Below, in pieces: positions 1 to 8,889 of a stretch of 43,139 nt of DNA. A program made the position numbers and the translations under genes. The stretch covers positions 1-43,139 of the forward strand of contig JBIOUU010000019.1 of the NCBI GenBank assembly GCA_044867345.1. The letters are read 5' to 3'. The DNA is from AC-69 sp044867345 (GTDB taxonomy: Bacteria; Actinomycetota; UBA4738; HRBIN12). The notes below the pieces were generated by a model. The model worked only from the letters and a program-made list of their open reading frames with translations. It was not told where the DNA came from and did not search any database. Each line of letters starts with the position of its first letter. The first letter of the stretch is position 1.

Positions 1-220
1 GGCGGCGGAGCTCCGCGGCCCGCACCGACTTGCGCACTATGCGCAGGAGCTCGCCGCGGGGTTCCACCGCTTCTACACCGAATGCAGGGTCATCACCGAC
101 GACGAACCGCTGACGCAGGCCCGCCTATGGTTGTCCACGGGGGCCAAGCAGGCCATCGCGAACGTGCTCGCCCTCCTCGGCGTGTCGGCGCCCGAGTCGA
201 TGGAGCGGATCGATGCCTGA
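1..220 (+). CDS. argS: Arginyl-tRNA synthetase, C-terminal fragment
   Basis: Only the last 72 residues are in the window; the gene runs in from the left (codons start at base 2, stop TGA at 218-220). The protein ends with the DALR-type anticodon-binding helix bundle of class I ArgRS: the motif HRLAHYAQELAAGFHRFY, then LTQARLWL and a C-terminus AIANVLALLGVSAPESM that is typical of bacterial ArgRS. The enzyme charges tRNA-Arg with arginine in the cytoplasm. It overlaps the next gene, lysA, by 8 bases; argS followed by lysA is a conserved actinobacterial arrangement. Nothing odd is visible in the part present. Confidence 0.93.
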   Translation, partial: AAELRGPHRLAHYAQELAAGFHRFYTECRVITDDEPLTQARLWLSTGAKQAIANVLALLGVSAPESMERIDA

Positions 221-2084
221 GTCGGGGGCCGGCACCGGGGGGCCCTGGCCGGCGAGCGCCCGGTTCGGCCCACACGGCCTGTCGATCGGCGGCGTCTCCG
301 CCGAGGACCTCGCCGCTCGATACGGGACCCCCCTGCTCGTCGCCGACGAGGAGCACGTCCGCGAGCGGTGCCGCGCCTTCGCCAGGCTCTTCCCCCATCC
401 GCTGTACGCGGTGAAGGCCTTCACTTCGCGGGCCATGATCCGACTGGTGGCGGACGAGGGGCTGAACCTGCTGGTCGCCACGGGCGGTGAGCTCCATGCC
501 TGCCTGTCCGAGGGGATCCCCGGCGAGCGGATCGCCTTCCACGGCAACAACAAATCCGACGACGAGCTCCGCTTCGCGGTTTCGAGTGGCGTGTGGCTGG
601 TGAACGTGGACAATCCGGCGGAGCTCGAGCGGCTCGATCCGATCGCCCGGGCGGCCGGCGTCATCCAGCCCGTCCTCCTCCGAGTGATCCCCGGCGTCGG
701 GGCCGGCGCTCACGAGGCCATCCGCACCGGCGCGGCCGGCACGAAGTTCGGCATGCCGCTCTCGATGGTCCCCGGCGCCGTTCGGCGGGCCATGGACCTC
801 CCGAACGTCCATCCGGCCGGCCTCCACGCGCATATCGGCTCCCAGGTGCTCGAGCCCGAGCCGTATCTCGCGGCGATCGACGTGGTCCTCGACTTGCTCG
901 AGCGGTTGAAGCGGGACACGGGGTTCGAGGCCGACGTGGTCGACGTGGGCGGGGGGTTCGGCGTGTCGTACACCGACGAGCGTCCTCTGGAGCTCGACCG
1001 GCTGGCGCCGGCGTTGCTGGCGCGCATCCGAGACGGCGCGGCACGACGGGGCCTGCGGATCCCCCACACCCTGGTCGAGCCGGGACGATCGGTGGTCGGG
1101 GGCGCGATGGTCACGCTGTACCGCGTGGGGACGGTGAAAGAGACGCTGGAGGGCGGAACCCTGGTGGCGGTGGACGGGGGGATGGCCGACAACATCCGGC
1201 CCATGCTTTACGGCGCGCGGTACACGGTCGCGGTGGCGGGACCGCCGCGCGACTCGGGACCGGTGGAGATCGACGTGGTTGGCAGGCACTGTGAGTCGGG
1301 GGACGTCCTGGCCCGGGACGTGAAGCTCTCGCAGGACGTCCGGCCGGGTGACCTGGTGGCGTTCGCCGGGACCGGCGCGTACACGTACTCGATGGCCGGC
1401 AACTACAACCGGGTCGGGCGGCCGGCCGTCGTGGCCGTGCGCGAGGGCGAGAGCCGCGTGTGGCTCCGTCGCGAGGACGACGCCGACCTCGATCGCCTGG
1501 AGGCCAGCACCTCGAGCTTCCAGAGCGGGCCGCCGCCGGCCGAGGGCTTCGAGGTCCGACCGGCCCGCCCGCGGGACGCCCGGTCATTCCTCGAGGCGTT
1601 CCGAAGCGTTGCTGCGGAAGGGCGATTCATCCAGACCGAGGAGGTCTTGCAGACCGCCCGCGAGGTTCGGAAACGCTTCCGCCGGCCGGTCACGGAGGAG
1701 GGCGCGCATCTGGTGGCCGTGGCCGGTGGCGGCGTCGTCGGCTCCATCTCGATCCGGCGCGACGCCCACCCGGCCACCCGACACACCGCATCGATCGGCA
1801 TGTTCGTGACCTCGGCCTGGCGGGGCCGGGGGGTGGGCAGCGCGCTCATGGGCGGAGCTCTGCGGTGGGCCAGGGACGCGGGGGTGGAGCGAGTCGACCT
1901 GAGTGTCTACCCGCACAACCAGGCGGCCATCGCGTTGTATCGCGCGTTCGGGTTCGTGGAAGAGGGAAGGCTCATTCGCCATGCCAAGAAGTCCTACGGC
2001 TACGAGGACGAGATACTGATGGCCGTGTGGCTGGGACCGCGTTCGACCGCGGGGGAGCGAGAAGGAGGAGGGCCGGCGGGATGA
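213..2084 (+). CDS. lysA: Diaminopimelate decarboxylase fused to a GNAT acetyltransferase domain
   Basis: A 623-residue protein, about 180 residues longer than a normal LysA. Residues 1 to about 435 are a complete fold III PLP decarboxylase: YAVKAF with the Schiff-base Lys68, HIGSQ (207-211), the phosphate-binding VGGGFG (245-250), EPGR (289-292), GRHCESGD (357-364, catalytic Cys360) and GAYTYSMAGNYNR (388-400). It converts meso-diaminopimelate to lysine. Residues about 446-608 are a GNAT N-acetyltransferase domain with the acetyl-CoA motif RGRGVGSALM (537-546) and the C-terminal SVYPHNQAAIALYRAFGF (564-581). The reading frame is open throughout, so this is a real fusion rather than two genes. 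The start overlaps the argS stop; the stop overlaps the hom start (ATGA). The substrate of the GNAT domain is unknown; lysine, diaminopimelate or a protein amine are possible. Confidence 0.93.
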   Translation: MPESGAGTGGPWPASARFGPHGLSIGGVSAEDLAARYGTPLLVADEEHVRERCRAFARLFPHPLYAVKAFTSRAMIRLVADEGLNLLVATGGELHACLSEGIPGERIAFHGNNKSDDELRFAVSSGVWLVNVDNPAELERLDPIARAAGVIQPVLLRVIPGVGAGAHEAIRTGAAGTKFGMPLSMVPGAVRRAMDLPNVHPAGLHAHIGSQVLEPEPYLAAIDVVLDLLERLKRDTGFEADVVDVGGGFGVSYTDERPLELDRLAPALLARIRDGAARRGLRIPHTLVEPGRSVVGGAMVTLYRVGTVKETLEGGTLVAVDGGMADNIRPMLYGARYTVAVAGPPRDSGPVEIDVVGRHCESGDVLARDVKLSQDVRPGDLVAFAGTGAYTYSMAGNYNRVGRPAVVAVREGESRVWLRREDDADLDRLEASTSSFQSGPPPAEGFEVRPARPRDARSFLEAFRSVAAEGRFIQTEEVLQTAREVRKRFRRPVTEEGAHLVAVAGGGVVGSISIRRDAHPATRHTASIGMFVTSAWRGRGVGSALMGGALRWARDAGVERVDLSVYPHNQAAIALYRAFGFVEEGRLIRHAKKSYGYEDEILMAVWLGPRSTAGEREGGGPAG

Positions 2085-3370
2085 ACGACCGGACGCTTCG
2101 GGTCGGGCTGCTCGGCTGCGGCACCGTGGGCACCGCGGTGGCCCGGCTGCTCCTCGAGCACCGGGAGGACATCGCGCGGCGGGCCGGTTGCCGTCTGGAG
2201 GTGTCCAAGGTCGCGGTGCGCGACCCGTCGAAGCGGCGCGACGTGCCCCTCCACGCATCCGCATTCACGGCGGACCCCATGGACGTGATCGACGACCCGG
2301 ACGTGGACATCGTGTGCGAGCTGATGGGGGGGTCCGAGCCCGCGGGCTCGTTGATCCTCGCGGCCTTCGACCGCGACAAGCCGGTGGTGACGGCGAACAA
2401 GGAGCTGCTGTCAACGCGGGGGCGCGAGCTGTTCGACGCCTCCGAGGCAAAGGGCCTCGACCTGTACTTCGAGGCCGCGGTGGGCGGGGGGATCCCGCTG
2501 GTCCGGCCGCTGAAGGAGTCGCTCACCGGCGAGCGCCTCACCCGGATCATCGGCATCGTGAACGGGACGACCAACTTCGTCCTCACTCGGATGTCGGAGG
2601 ACGGCATGTCCTTCGCCGGGGCGCTCGAGGAGGCTCAGCGCCTGGGCTACGCGGAGGCCGATCCCACGGCCGACGTGGACGGGCACGACGCTGCGGCCAA
2701 GTGCGCCATCCTGGCCTCGATCGCGTTCAACGCGAGGGTCGTGGCCGGAGACGTGTACCGCGAGGGGATCGGCGCGGTCACGACCGAGGACATCGAGTTC
2801 GCCCGGCGGCTGGGGTACGTGGTGAAGCTCCTGGCCATCGCAGAGCTGCACGGGGAACGGATCGCCGCGCGGGTCCATCCTGCGATGGTTCCGTCGGACC
2901 ATCCGCTCGCTGCCGTTCGCGAGGCCTACAACGGGGTGTTCGTGGAGGGCCCGAACGTGGGTGAGCTGATGTTCTACGGTCGCGGCGCGGGGGGCGAGCC
3001 GACCGCCACGGCGGTGATCGGCGACCTGGTGTCCGTGGCCCGGAACCTCCTCGTCGGGGCCCGCGGCGTCGGGTGCACGTGCTTCCTCGAACGCACCATC
3101 CGGCCCATGTCGGAGATGGAGGGCCAGTACTACATCCTGCTCCGGGTCGAGGATCGCCCCGGGGTCCTGGCCGAGATCGCCAGCGTGTTCGGGCGGAACG
3201 AGGTCTCCATCAAGAGCGTGTGGCAGGAGGGCACGGGGGCCGACGCGCAGCTCGTGTTCATCACGCACCGGACCCGGGAGGGCTCGTTCCAGCAGGCGGT
3301 CACCGAACTCCGCGACGTCCGGGCCGTCGAGGAGGTCCGGAGCGTCCTGCGCGTCGAGGCCGAGGAATGA
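2081..3370 (+). CDS. hom: Homoserine dehydrogenase
   Basis: A 429-residue NAD(P)-dependent homoserine dehydrogenase that reduces aspartate semialdehyde to homoserine, the branch point to threonine and methionine. Visible features are the Rossmann glycine motif GLLGCGTVG near the N-terminus (9-17), VVTANKELL (102-110), NGTTNFVLT (161-169) and the signature DVDGHDAAAK ending in Lys207. Residues about 350-429 form a C-terminal ACT domain (YYILLRVEDRPGVLAEIA), so allosteric control by threonine is expected from family knowledge. The ATG at 2081 overlaps the lysA stop by 4 bases and is preceded by the purine-rich GAAGGAGGAGGG, which settles the start. The length is normal for the actinobacterial form. 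Confidence 0.97.
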   Translation: MNDRTLRVGLLGCGTVGTAVARLLLEHREDIARRAGCRLEVSKVAVRDPSKRRDVPLHASAFTADPMDVIDDPDVDIVCELMGGSEPAGSLILAAFDRDKPVVTANKELLSTRGRELFDASEAKGLDLYFEAAVGGGIPLVRPLKESLTGERLTRIIGIVNGTTNFVLTRMSEDGMSFAGALEEAQRLGYAEADPTADVDGHDAAAKCAILASIAFNARVVAGDVYREGIGAVTTEDIEFARRLGYVVKLLAIAELHGERIAARVHPAMVPSDHPLAAVREAYNGVFVEGPNVGELMFYGRGAGGEPTATAVIGDLVSVARNLLVGARGVGCTCFLERTIRPMSEMEGQYYILLRVEDRPGVLAEIASVFGRNEVSIKSVWQEGTGADAQLVFITHRTREGSFQQAVTELRDVRAVEEVRSVLRVEAEE

Positions 3371-4422
3371 CCTCGGCCTCGGCGCGCGGCGTGATCGAGC
3401 AGTACCGCGACCGCCTCCCGGTGTCAGACGCGACCCCGGTGGTGACGCTCGGCGAGGGCGGGACCCCGCTCGTCCGCTCGGAATCGCTGTCCGCCGAGAC
3501 CGGGTGCGAGGTGTACCTGAAGTTCGAGGGAGCCAACCCCACGGGCTCGTTCAAGGACCGGGGGATGACGCTCGCCATCTCCAAGGCGCTGGAGGAGGGC
3601 TCGAAGGCCGTGGTGTGCGCGTCCACCGGCAACACGAGCGCGTCGGCCGCGGCGTACGCGGCCAAGGCCGGCCTGACGTGCGCCGTGCTCGTGCCGAAGG
3701 GCAAGATCGCCCTGGGCAAGATGGCCCAGACGCTGATCCACGGCGCCCGGGTCCTGGAGATCGACGGCAACTTCGACGAATCCCTCCAGCTGGCGCAGGC
3801 CTTGGCGGGCCAGTATCCGGTCACGCTGGTGAACTCGGTGAACCCCTATCGCCTCCAGGGTCAGAAGACCTGCGCCTTCGAGATCTGCGATGTGCTCGGC
3901 AGGGCCCCCGACCTGCACTGCGTCCCGGTGGGAAACGCCGGCAACATCTCGAGCCACTGGATGGGGTACCGCGAGTACCTGTCCGACGAGACGATCGCCG
4001 AGCCGCCGCAGCTGTTCGGGTTCCAGGCGCAGGGGGCCGCCCCCATCGTCCTGGGGCACCCCATCGAGCACCCCTCAACGATCGCCTCCGCCATCCGCAT
4101 CGGGAACCCGGCCTCCTGGGACAGGGCCGTGGCCGCGGCGGGCGAATCCGAGGGCGCCATCCTGGCGGTTACCGATCGCGAGATCCTCGGCGCGTACAAG
4201 CGGCTGTCACATGAGGGTCTGTTCGCGGAACTCGCCTCGGCGGCCTCGGTGGCCGGCATGCTGCATCTGTTCGCCGACGACAGGTTGCCGAAGGGCGCCA
4301 CGGTCGCGTGCGTGCTGACCGGTCACGGCCTGAAGGATCCCGAATGGGCCATCACCGGGGCCAGCCACCCTCCGACGGTTCCCGTCGACGCCGCCGCGGT
4401 GGCCGCCGAGCTCGGCCTGTAA
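3367..4422 (+). CDS. thrC: Threonine synthase
   Basis: A 351-residue PLP enzyme of the short (about 350 residue) threonine synthase class, converting O-phosphohomoserine to threonine. The PLP lysine lies in PTGSFKDRG (58-66, Lys63). Other family motifs are CASTGNTSASAAAYAAKAG, the phosphate-binding VGNAGNIS and LTGHGLKDP close to the C-terminus. The ATG at 3367 overlaps the hom stop by four bases (ATGA), which indicates translational coupling and fixes the start. It is followed after 4 bases by thrB, so hom, thrC and thrB give the complete route from aspartate semialdehyde to threonine. Confidence 0.97.
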   Translation: MTSASARGVIEQYRDRLPVSDATPVVTLGEGGTPLVRSESLSAETGCEVYLKFEGANPTGSFKDRGMTLAISKALEEGSKAVVCASTGNTSASAAAYAAKAGLTCAVLVPKGKIALGKMAQTLIHGARVLEIDGNFDESLQLAQALAGQYPVTLVNSVNPYRLQGQKTCAFEICDVLGRAPDLHCVPVGNAGNISSHWMGYREYLSDETIAEPPQLFGFQAQGAAPIVLGHPIEHPSTIASAIRIGNPASWDRAVAAAGESEGAILAVTDREILGAYKRLSHEGLFAELASAASVAGMLHLFADDRLPKGATVACVLTGHGLKDPEWAITGASHPPTVPVDAAAVAAELGL

Positions 4423-4426
4423 GCCC

Positions 4427-5320
4427 ATGAGGCTGGTCGCGACGGTCCCGGCCACATCGGCCAACCTGGGCGCAGGGTTCGACTCCCTCGCGCTGGCCCT
4501 GGACCTCTGCAACGAGGTGACGGTCGACACCGAGGCCACGCCGGGCGTCATGTGGGAGGGAGAGGGCGCCGCGGAGCTGCCGACCGACGGGAGCGATGTG
4601 GTCTCCCGGGCCATGCGGGAGGCGGCCGGCGCTCTCGGGCTGGACCTCCCGCCGTTCGCCCTGTCGTCGCTCAACCGGATCCCCGTGGAACGAGGTTTGG
4701 GGTCCTCGGCCGCGGCGGCCGTCGCCGGGATCGAGCTCGCGACGGCCTTGCTCGGACGGGACCCGGACCACGGACGCACGCTGGCCATCGCATCGCGCCT
4801 CGAGGGTCACCCCGACAACGTTGCCGCGGCTATCCACGGGGGCCTGACCATCGCGTTCGACGATCGCGCCGTCCGGTTGGACCCCTCACCGGACCTTCGG
4901 CCGGCGGTCCTGATCCCCGACCACGATCGGCTGCCGACGATGGTCGCCCGCCAGGCCCTCCCGCGCCAGATCCCGCTGAGTGACGCGTCATTCAACGCCG
5001 GGCGGGCCGCACTGGCCGTCGTGGCCATCGCCGGGCGCCCCGACCTGTTGCGCGATGCGCTGCAAGACCGGCTGCACCAACGGGCTCGCCTGGCGCTCCT
5101 TCCGTCGGTCGAGCCGATCTTCCAGCGGCTGTGGGACGAGGGCTTCGCGGTCTGCGTCTCGGGCGCGGGCCCGTCGCTGCTCGCCTTCGAGCACGAGGGG
5201 CGAACCGTCCCCGACATCGGTCCCGGCTGGCGGATCCTCCGGGTGCCGCCCCGCGCAACCGGCGTGGAGGTGCATGGAGCGTCGTCCCCCCTCAGTCCGG
5301 GTCGCGATCGACCGATGTGA
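4427..5320 (+). CDS. thrB: Homoserine kinase
   Basis: A 297-residue GHMP-family kinase that phosphorylates homoserine for threonine synthase. The N-terminus VPATSANLGAGFDSLALAL and the ATP-binding loop PVERGLGSSAAAAV (from residue 86) are diagnostic, and the third GHMP motif CVSGAGPSLLAF is near residue 245. The ATG at 4427 is 4 bases after the thrC stop. This is the last gene of the aspartate-family operon: 17 bases after its stop a separate promoter begins (5338-5367). No hairpin terminator was seen between them. A 9-base direct repeat, GACCGATGT, occurs at 5310-5318 and 5327-5335 around the stop; its meaning is unclear. Confidence 0.96.
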   Translation: MRLVATVPATSANLGAGFDSLALALDLCNEVTVDTEATPGVMWEGEGAAELPTDGSDVVSRAMREAAGALGLDLPPFALSSLNRIPVERGLGSSAAAAVAGIELATALLGRDPDHGRTLAIASRLEGHPDNVAAAIHGGLTIAFDDRAVRLDPSPDLRPAVLIPDHDRLPTMVARQALPRQIPLSDASFNAGRAALAVVAIAGRPDLLRDALQDRLHQRARLALLPSVEPIFQRLWDEGFAVCVSGAGPSLLAFEHEGRTVPDIGPGWRILRVPPRATGVEVHGASSPLSPGRDRPM

Positions 5321-5337
5321 TTGAGTGACCGATGTCG

Positions 5338-5367
5338 TTGAAACGGGGAGATGCGCCAACCTAGACT
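5338..5367 (+). promoter_or_regulatory. Vegetative-type promoter upstream of the glucosidase
   Basis: TTGAAA (5338-5343) and TAGACT (5362-5367) are separated by 18 bases, a good match to the -35/-10 pattern of a housekeeping actinobacterial sigma factor. Transcription would begin near 5374, just before the GTG (5389) or ATG (5416) of the debranching-type glucosidase. This makes the gene independent of the threonine operon. Confidence 0.6.
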
Positions 5368-5388
5368 CCAACGGGGCTCGTATCCAGG

Positions 5389-7617
5389 GTGAACGGCCCA
5401 TCCACCGACCCACCGATGAACGCGGAGCCCGAGCGCGAGGCGGACGCCCAGTTCGCCGAGGACCGGCGGGAGACCATCACCGTCCCCGTCCTCATCACCG
5501 ACCTCGCCAGCAAGACCCTCGCGATCAAGGAAGGGGAGACCTTCCTGTATTCGGACCTCGAGGGGAACCTGGACCACGGCGGGGACTACGGACTCGGCCT
5601 GTACCACAAGGACACCCGGTTCCTCTCGCAATTCCGGATGGAGGTATCCGGACGGAACCCCGTGCTGCTTTCCTCCTCGTCCGAGCGCGGCTACATGTCG
5701 TACGTGGACCTCACGAACCCGGACCTGTACGACGGGGACGTCCTCGCGGTGGCCCAGCAGACCCTGAACATCCGGCGGATCCGGGCCATCAACGGGAAGC
5801 TCTTCGAACGGGTCCGGATCAAGAACTACAACCCCCATCCGATCGCCGTGGAGCTCGGGTTCTCGATGGAGGCGGACTTCGCCGACATCTTCGAGGTGCG
5901 AGGTATGGCCCGGGAGAAACACATCCCCCCCGACAGGCCCACGGCGGAGGGCAACCGAGTCGAGTTCACCTCCACCGGCCTGGACGGGGCCCATCGCACG
6001 ACCGTCGTCGAGTTCGCTCAGGAGCCGGACACCCTCGAGATGGAGGGTCGGACCGTCCGGGCGACGTTTCGGATGCATCTCGGTGCCTACCAGACCAAGC
6101 TGATCGGGCTCACGGTCCAGCCGCTCGTGGATGACGAGCACCCCGGGGAACGCGACTTCGACGTGGCCGTCCACGAGCTCCGACGGTCCTACGAGGAGTG
6201 GGAGCGGGACTCCACGCAGATCCTCACCGACAACGAGCTGTTCAACCAATTGCTGAACCGCAGCCTGCGGGACCTTCGGGCCCTGTACACCCAGACCGAG
6301 GGGGGCGGCATCCTGGCCGCAGGGATCCCGTGGTACGTCACGATCTTCGGGCGCGACGCGCTGATCTCCTCGCACCAGCTCCTCTCGGTGAACCCCGAGC
6401 CGGCCCGGCAGGCACTCGAGCTCCTGGCCGCCCGACAGGGGACCGTGGTCGACGACTGGCGGGACGAGCAGCCCGGCAAGATCCTCCACGAGGTCCGCCA
6501 GGGAGAGCTGGCCAGGGCGGGCATCGTTCCCCACACCCCGTACTTCGGCTCCGCCGATGCGACGCCGTGGTTCGTGATCCTGTACGCGCAGCACTTCCGG
6601 TGGACCGGCGACCTGGACTTCGCGCAGAAGCTCCTGCCCGCAGCCGAGGCCGCCCTGCGGTGGATCGACGAGTACGGCGACATGGACGGCGACGGGTTCG
6701 TGGAGTACCAGTGCCGGTCGCCTCGGGGGATGCGGAACCAGGGATGGAAGGATTCCCACGACTCGATCGTCCATGCCGACGGGCACCTGGCGGAGCCGCC
6801 GATCGCGCTGTCGGAGGTGCAGGGCTACGTGTACCTGGCCAAGGAGCGCATGGCCGACGTGTACGGGGCCATGGGCGACGATCGCCGGGCCGAGTTCCTC
6901 ATGGGCGAGGCGCACGAGCTGAAACGCCGGTACAACGAGGCGTTCTGGATGGACGACGAGAAGTACTATGCCGCGGCCCTGGACGGCGACAAACGGCAGG
7001 TGCGCACCGTGATGTCGAATCCGGGGCACGGTCTGTACTGCGGCATCGTGGACGAGGAGAAGGCCCTGGCGCTGGCGAAACGGCTGCTCGCGCCGGACAT
7101 GTTCTCCGGATGGGGGATCCGTACCCTGAGCAAGGCCGCGGCCGCGTACAACCCGATGAGCTATCACAACGGGTCCGTGTGGCCGCACGACAACGCGCTG
7201 ATCGCGGCGGGCCTCAAGCGGTACGGGTTCATCCGCTCGACCAACCGGGTGGCCACCGCGCTGTTCGACGCGGCGGTGCACGCGGACTACCTTCGGCTAC
7301 CCGAGCTGTTCTGCGGGTTCACCCGGCGAACGCCGAACCGACCCGTGAGCTACCCGGTCGCCTGCTCGCCCCAGGCCTGGGCCGCAGGCTCACCGTTCCT
7401 CATGCTCCAGGCCATGCTGGGGATCTCCGCGCGGGCCCACGAGAACCTGCTCACGGTGAACAAGCCGCACCTGCCGACGTGGCTGAACACCGTCGAGGTG
7501 CGCAACCTGCTCGTGGGGGGGAGCCGCATCTCGCTCGTGTTCCGGCGCGAGGCCGAGATCACCTCGTTCTCGCTCCTGTCCCGGGAGGGCGACGTCCGGG
7601 TCGTGATGGAGGAGTAG
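5389..7617 (+). CDS. Amylo-alpha-1,6-glucosidase / glycogen-debranching-type glycoside hydrolase
   Basis: A protein of 742 residues from GTG 5389, or 733 from ATG 5416; neither start has a clear Shine-Dalgarno site and the promoter just upstream allows both. The first 250 or so residues match the N-terminal domain of bacterial debranching-like enzymes (LYHKDTRFLSQF, then YDGDVLAVAQQTLNIRR). The rest is an (alpha/alpha)6 catalytic domain with IPWYVTIFGRDALISS (FGRD at 320-323), DMDGDGFVEYQ, NQGWKDSHDSI and SYHNGSVWPHDNALIA. Family knowledge (COG3408 type) suggests removal of alpha-1,6 branches from glycogen or hydrolysis of related glucosides in the cytoplasm; no signal peptide is seen. The exact substrate cannot be read from sequence. 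It converges on the minus-strand marP-like gene 7 bases away. Confidence 0.85.
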   Translation: MNGPSTDPPMNAEPEREADAQFAEDRRETITVPVLITDLASKTLAIKEGETFLYSDLEGNLDHGGDYGLGLYHKDTRFLSQFRMEVSGRNPVLLSSSSERGYMSYVDLTNPDLYDGDVLAVAQQTLNIRRIRAINGKLFERVRIKNYNPHPIAVELGFSMEADFADIFEVRGMAREKHIPPDRPTAEGNRVEFTSTGLDGAHRTTVVEFAQEPDTLEMEGRTVRATFRMHLGAYQTKLIGLTVQPLVDDEHPGERDFDVAVHELRRSYEEWERDSTQILTDNELFNQLLNRSLRDLRALYTQTEGGGILAAGIPWYVTIFGRDALISSHQLLSVNPEPARQALELLAARQGTVVDDWRDEQPGKILHEVRQGELARAGIVPHTPYFGSADATPWFVILYAQHFRWTGDLDFAQKLLPAAEAALRWIDEYGDMDGDGFVEYQCRSPRGMRNQGWKDSHDSIVHADGHLAEPPIALSEVQGYVYLAKERMADVYGAMGDDRRAEFLMGEAHELKRRYNEAFWMDDEKYYAAALDGDKRQVRTVMSNPGHGLYCGIVDEEKALALAKRLLAPDMFSGWGIRTLSKAAAAYNPMSYHNGSVWPHDNALIAAGLKRYGFIRSTNRVATALFDAAVHADYLRLPELFCGFTRRTPNRPVSYPVACSPQAWAAGSPFLMLQAMLGISARAHENLLTVNKPHLPTWLNTVEVRNLLVGGSRISLVFRREAEITSFSLLSREGDVRVVMEE

Positions 7618-7624
7618 GAAAACG

Positions 7625-8818
7625 CTAGCGGACGCACCCGCCCGTCGAAACCGGCCGGGTGCGTCCCGCAGCCCGGTTCACGTCGGAGATGACATCGGTC
7701 GAGGCGATGGCATAGCCGACGGAGGGGTCGGTGGTGGAGGCCGCGAACACCACACCTGCCACGGATCCGTCGGGTAGCACGAAAGGCCCGCCGGAATCGC
7801 CCGGCTCCACCTTGGCCTGGAGCTCGTAGACCTCGCGTTCGACCTCGCGATTGCCGTAGATGTCCCGTCCCACGGCGTCGATGGGCCGGCGGACCGCGGC
7901 CCGCTCGCCGGTCAGATCGCCCCCGCGCGGATAGCCGAGCGTGGCCCCGCCGGTCCCCCGACCCACCTCGGTGGGAAGCAGCGGAAGCGGTGGCCCCGGC
8001 CCTGTGGCGAGGTGAAGGACGGCGAGGTCTGTCCGGGGATCGAAGAGCACCGTCGTGGCCGGCTGGGAGGTCCCGTCCTGCTGTTGAACCTGAGGCGCAT
8101 CGACGCCGGCGACCACGTGGGCGTTGGTCACGACGTTGTCGCCGGAGACGACGAAGCCGCTCCCCGACAGGACCTCGCCGCAGGCGGAGCCGACGATCCG
8201 TAGGGTGCTTGGCGCCGCCGCCTGAAAGGACCGGCGAGCCTGTGCCTCGCTCGGCATGTGAACCGGGCCCGCCGGAGCGGGCGGTAGTCCGGCGAAGACG
8301 TCGGGGAACCCGTGCTGGTTGAGGAAACGGCGCACCTCGGCAAGGAGCGAGGGCGGCTGGGGCAGCGCGGCGTCGAGGCTCCGGACGATGGCCGACCCCC
8401 GGATCTCCCTGTTGAGCTGGGGGAACGGTCCGTTCACCAGGTTCAGCGCGAGGAACCACGTGACCAGCAGGAGCCCGACCACCGAGATCGCCGAGCCGCC
8501 CGCCTTGTCGGCGGTCCCGACGACCGGAAGCCCGTGGGCCCTGGCCCGGACCCACGTCCCCGCCACCCAGCCGAGCGCGTCGCCGATCCCGGCCATGCCG
8601 AGCAACACGGCGATCGCGATCCCGGCTTGCATCGCGTCGCTCCGGGCAAGCGATGCGACGGCGGGAGCCAGCAGCGCGCCGGCCAGCACCCCCAGGATCA
8701 GGCCGCCGTAGGAGAACAGCTGGAGGAGCGCCCCCCGCCGGAAGCCGGTGAGTGCCGCGAGGGCGACGAGGACCACGATCACGAGGTCGAGCCCGTTCAC
8801 GTTGGGGAATGGTCCCAC
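7625..8818 (-). CDS. marP: MarP-like membrane-anchored serine protease (CvpA domain plus trypsin-like domain)
   Basis: A 397-residue protein with GTG start at 8818 preceded by GGCGGAAGC. Residues 8-130 hold about four membrane segments of the CvpA/colicin V family; residues about 195-390 are a chymotrypsin-fold protease with His234 (TNAHVV), Asp264 (RTDLAVL) and Ser342 (PGDSGGP). Cys213 and Cys395 correspond closely to the disulfide pair described for M. tuberculosis MarP, a periplasmic protease needed for acid and oxidative stress resistance. That overall architecture is why the symbol is given; the physiological role here is inferred. It lies downstream of the HD-GYP gene on the same strand, with a 100-base gap that holds a hairpin, so the two may be separately transcribed. 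Confidence 0.86.
   Translation of the reverse strand: MGPFPNVNGLDLVIVVLVALAALTGFRRGALLQLFSYGGLILGVLAGALLAPAVASLARSDAMQAGIAIAVLLGMAGIGDALGWVAGTWVRARAHGLPVVGTADKAGGSAISVVGLLLVTWFLALNLVNGPFPQLNREIRGSAIVRSLDAALPQPPSLLAEVRRFLNQHGFPDVFAGLPPAPAGPVHMPSEAQARRSFQAAAPSTLRIVGSACGEVLSGSGFVVSGDNVVTNAHVVAGVDAPQVQQQDGTSQPATTVLFDPRTDLAVLHLATGPGPPLPLLPTEVGRGTGGATLGYPRGGDLTGERAAVRRPIDAVGRDIYGNREVEREVYELQAKVEPGDSGGPFVLPDGSVAGVVFAASTTDPSVGYAIASTDVISDVNRAAGRTRPVSTGGCVR
7630..7666 (-). terminator. Possible terminator of the marP-like gene
   Basis: GGACGCACCCG (7630-7640) and CGGGTGCGTCC (7656-7666) are perfect 11-base inverted repeats with a 15-base loop. On the minus strand the hairpin spans the last codons of the protease and is followed by CGCTAGCGTTTTCC, which contains a short T run. 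It lies between two convergent genes and may work in both directions. Confidence 0.4.
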
Positions 8819-8889
8819 GCTTCCGCCATCCGAAACCCGAGGGATCGGGGACTGGGGCGACCGAACGGCCGGGCCGCCCGATACTGCAG

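Noticed and set aside
1460..2080. Possibility that the GNAT part of lysA is a separate gene
   Set aside because: The frame is continuous from 213 to 2084 with no stop, and I saw no ribosome site with a start codon ahead of the domain.
5309..5336. Direct repeat GACCGATGT at the end of thrB as an operator
   Set aside because: Only 9 bases, one copy inside the coding end, and no symmetry; too little to support a regulatory call.
4807..7281. Minus-strand open frame of 824 codons opposite thrB and the glucosidase
   Set aside because: It is the mirror of strong plus-strand genes in very GC-rich DNA, where antisense frames stay open. Its predicted protein is a low-complexity Arg/Val/His-rich string with no family motif.
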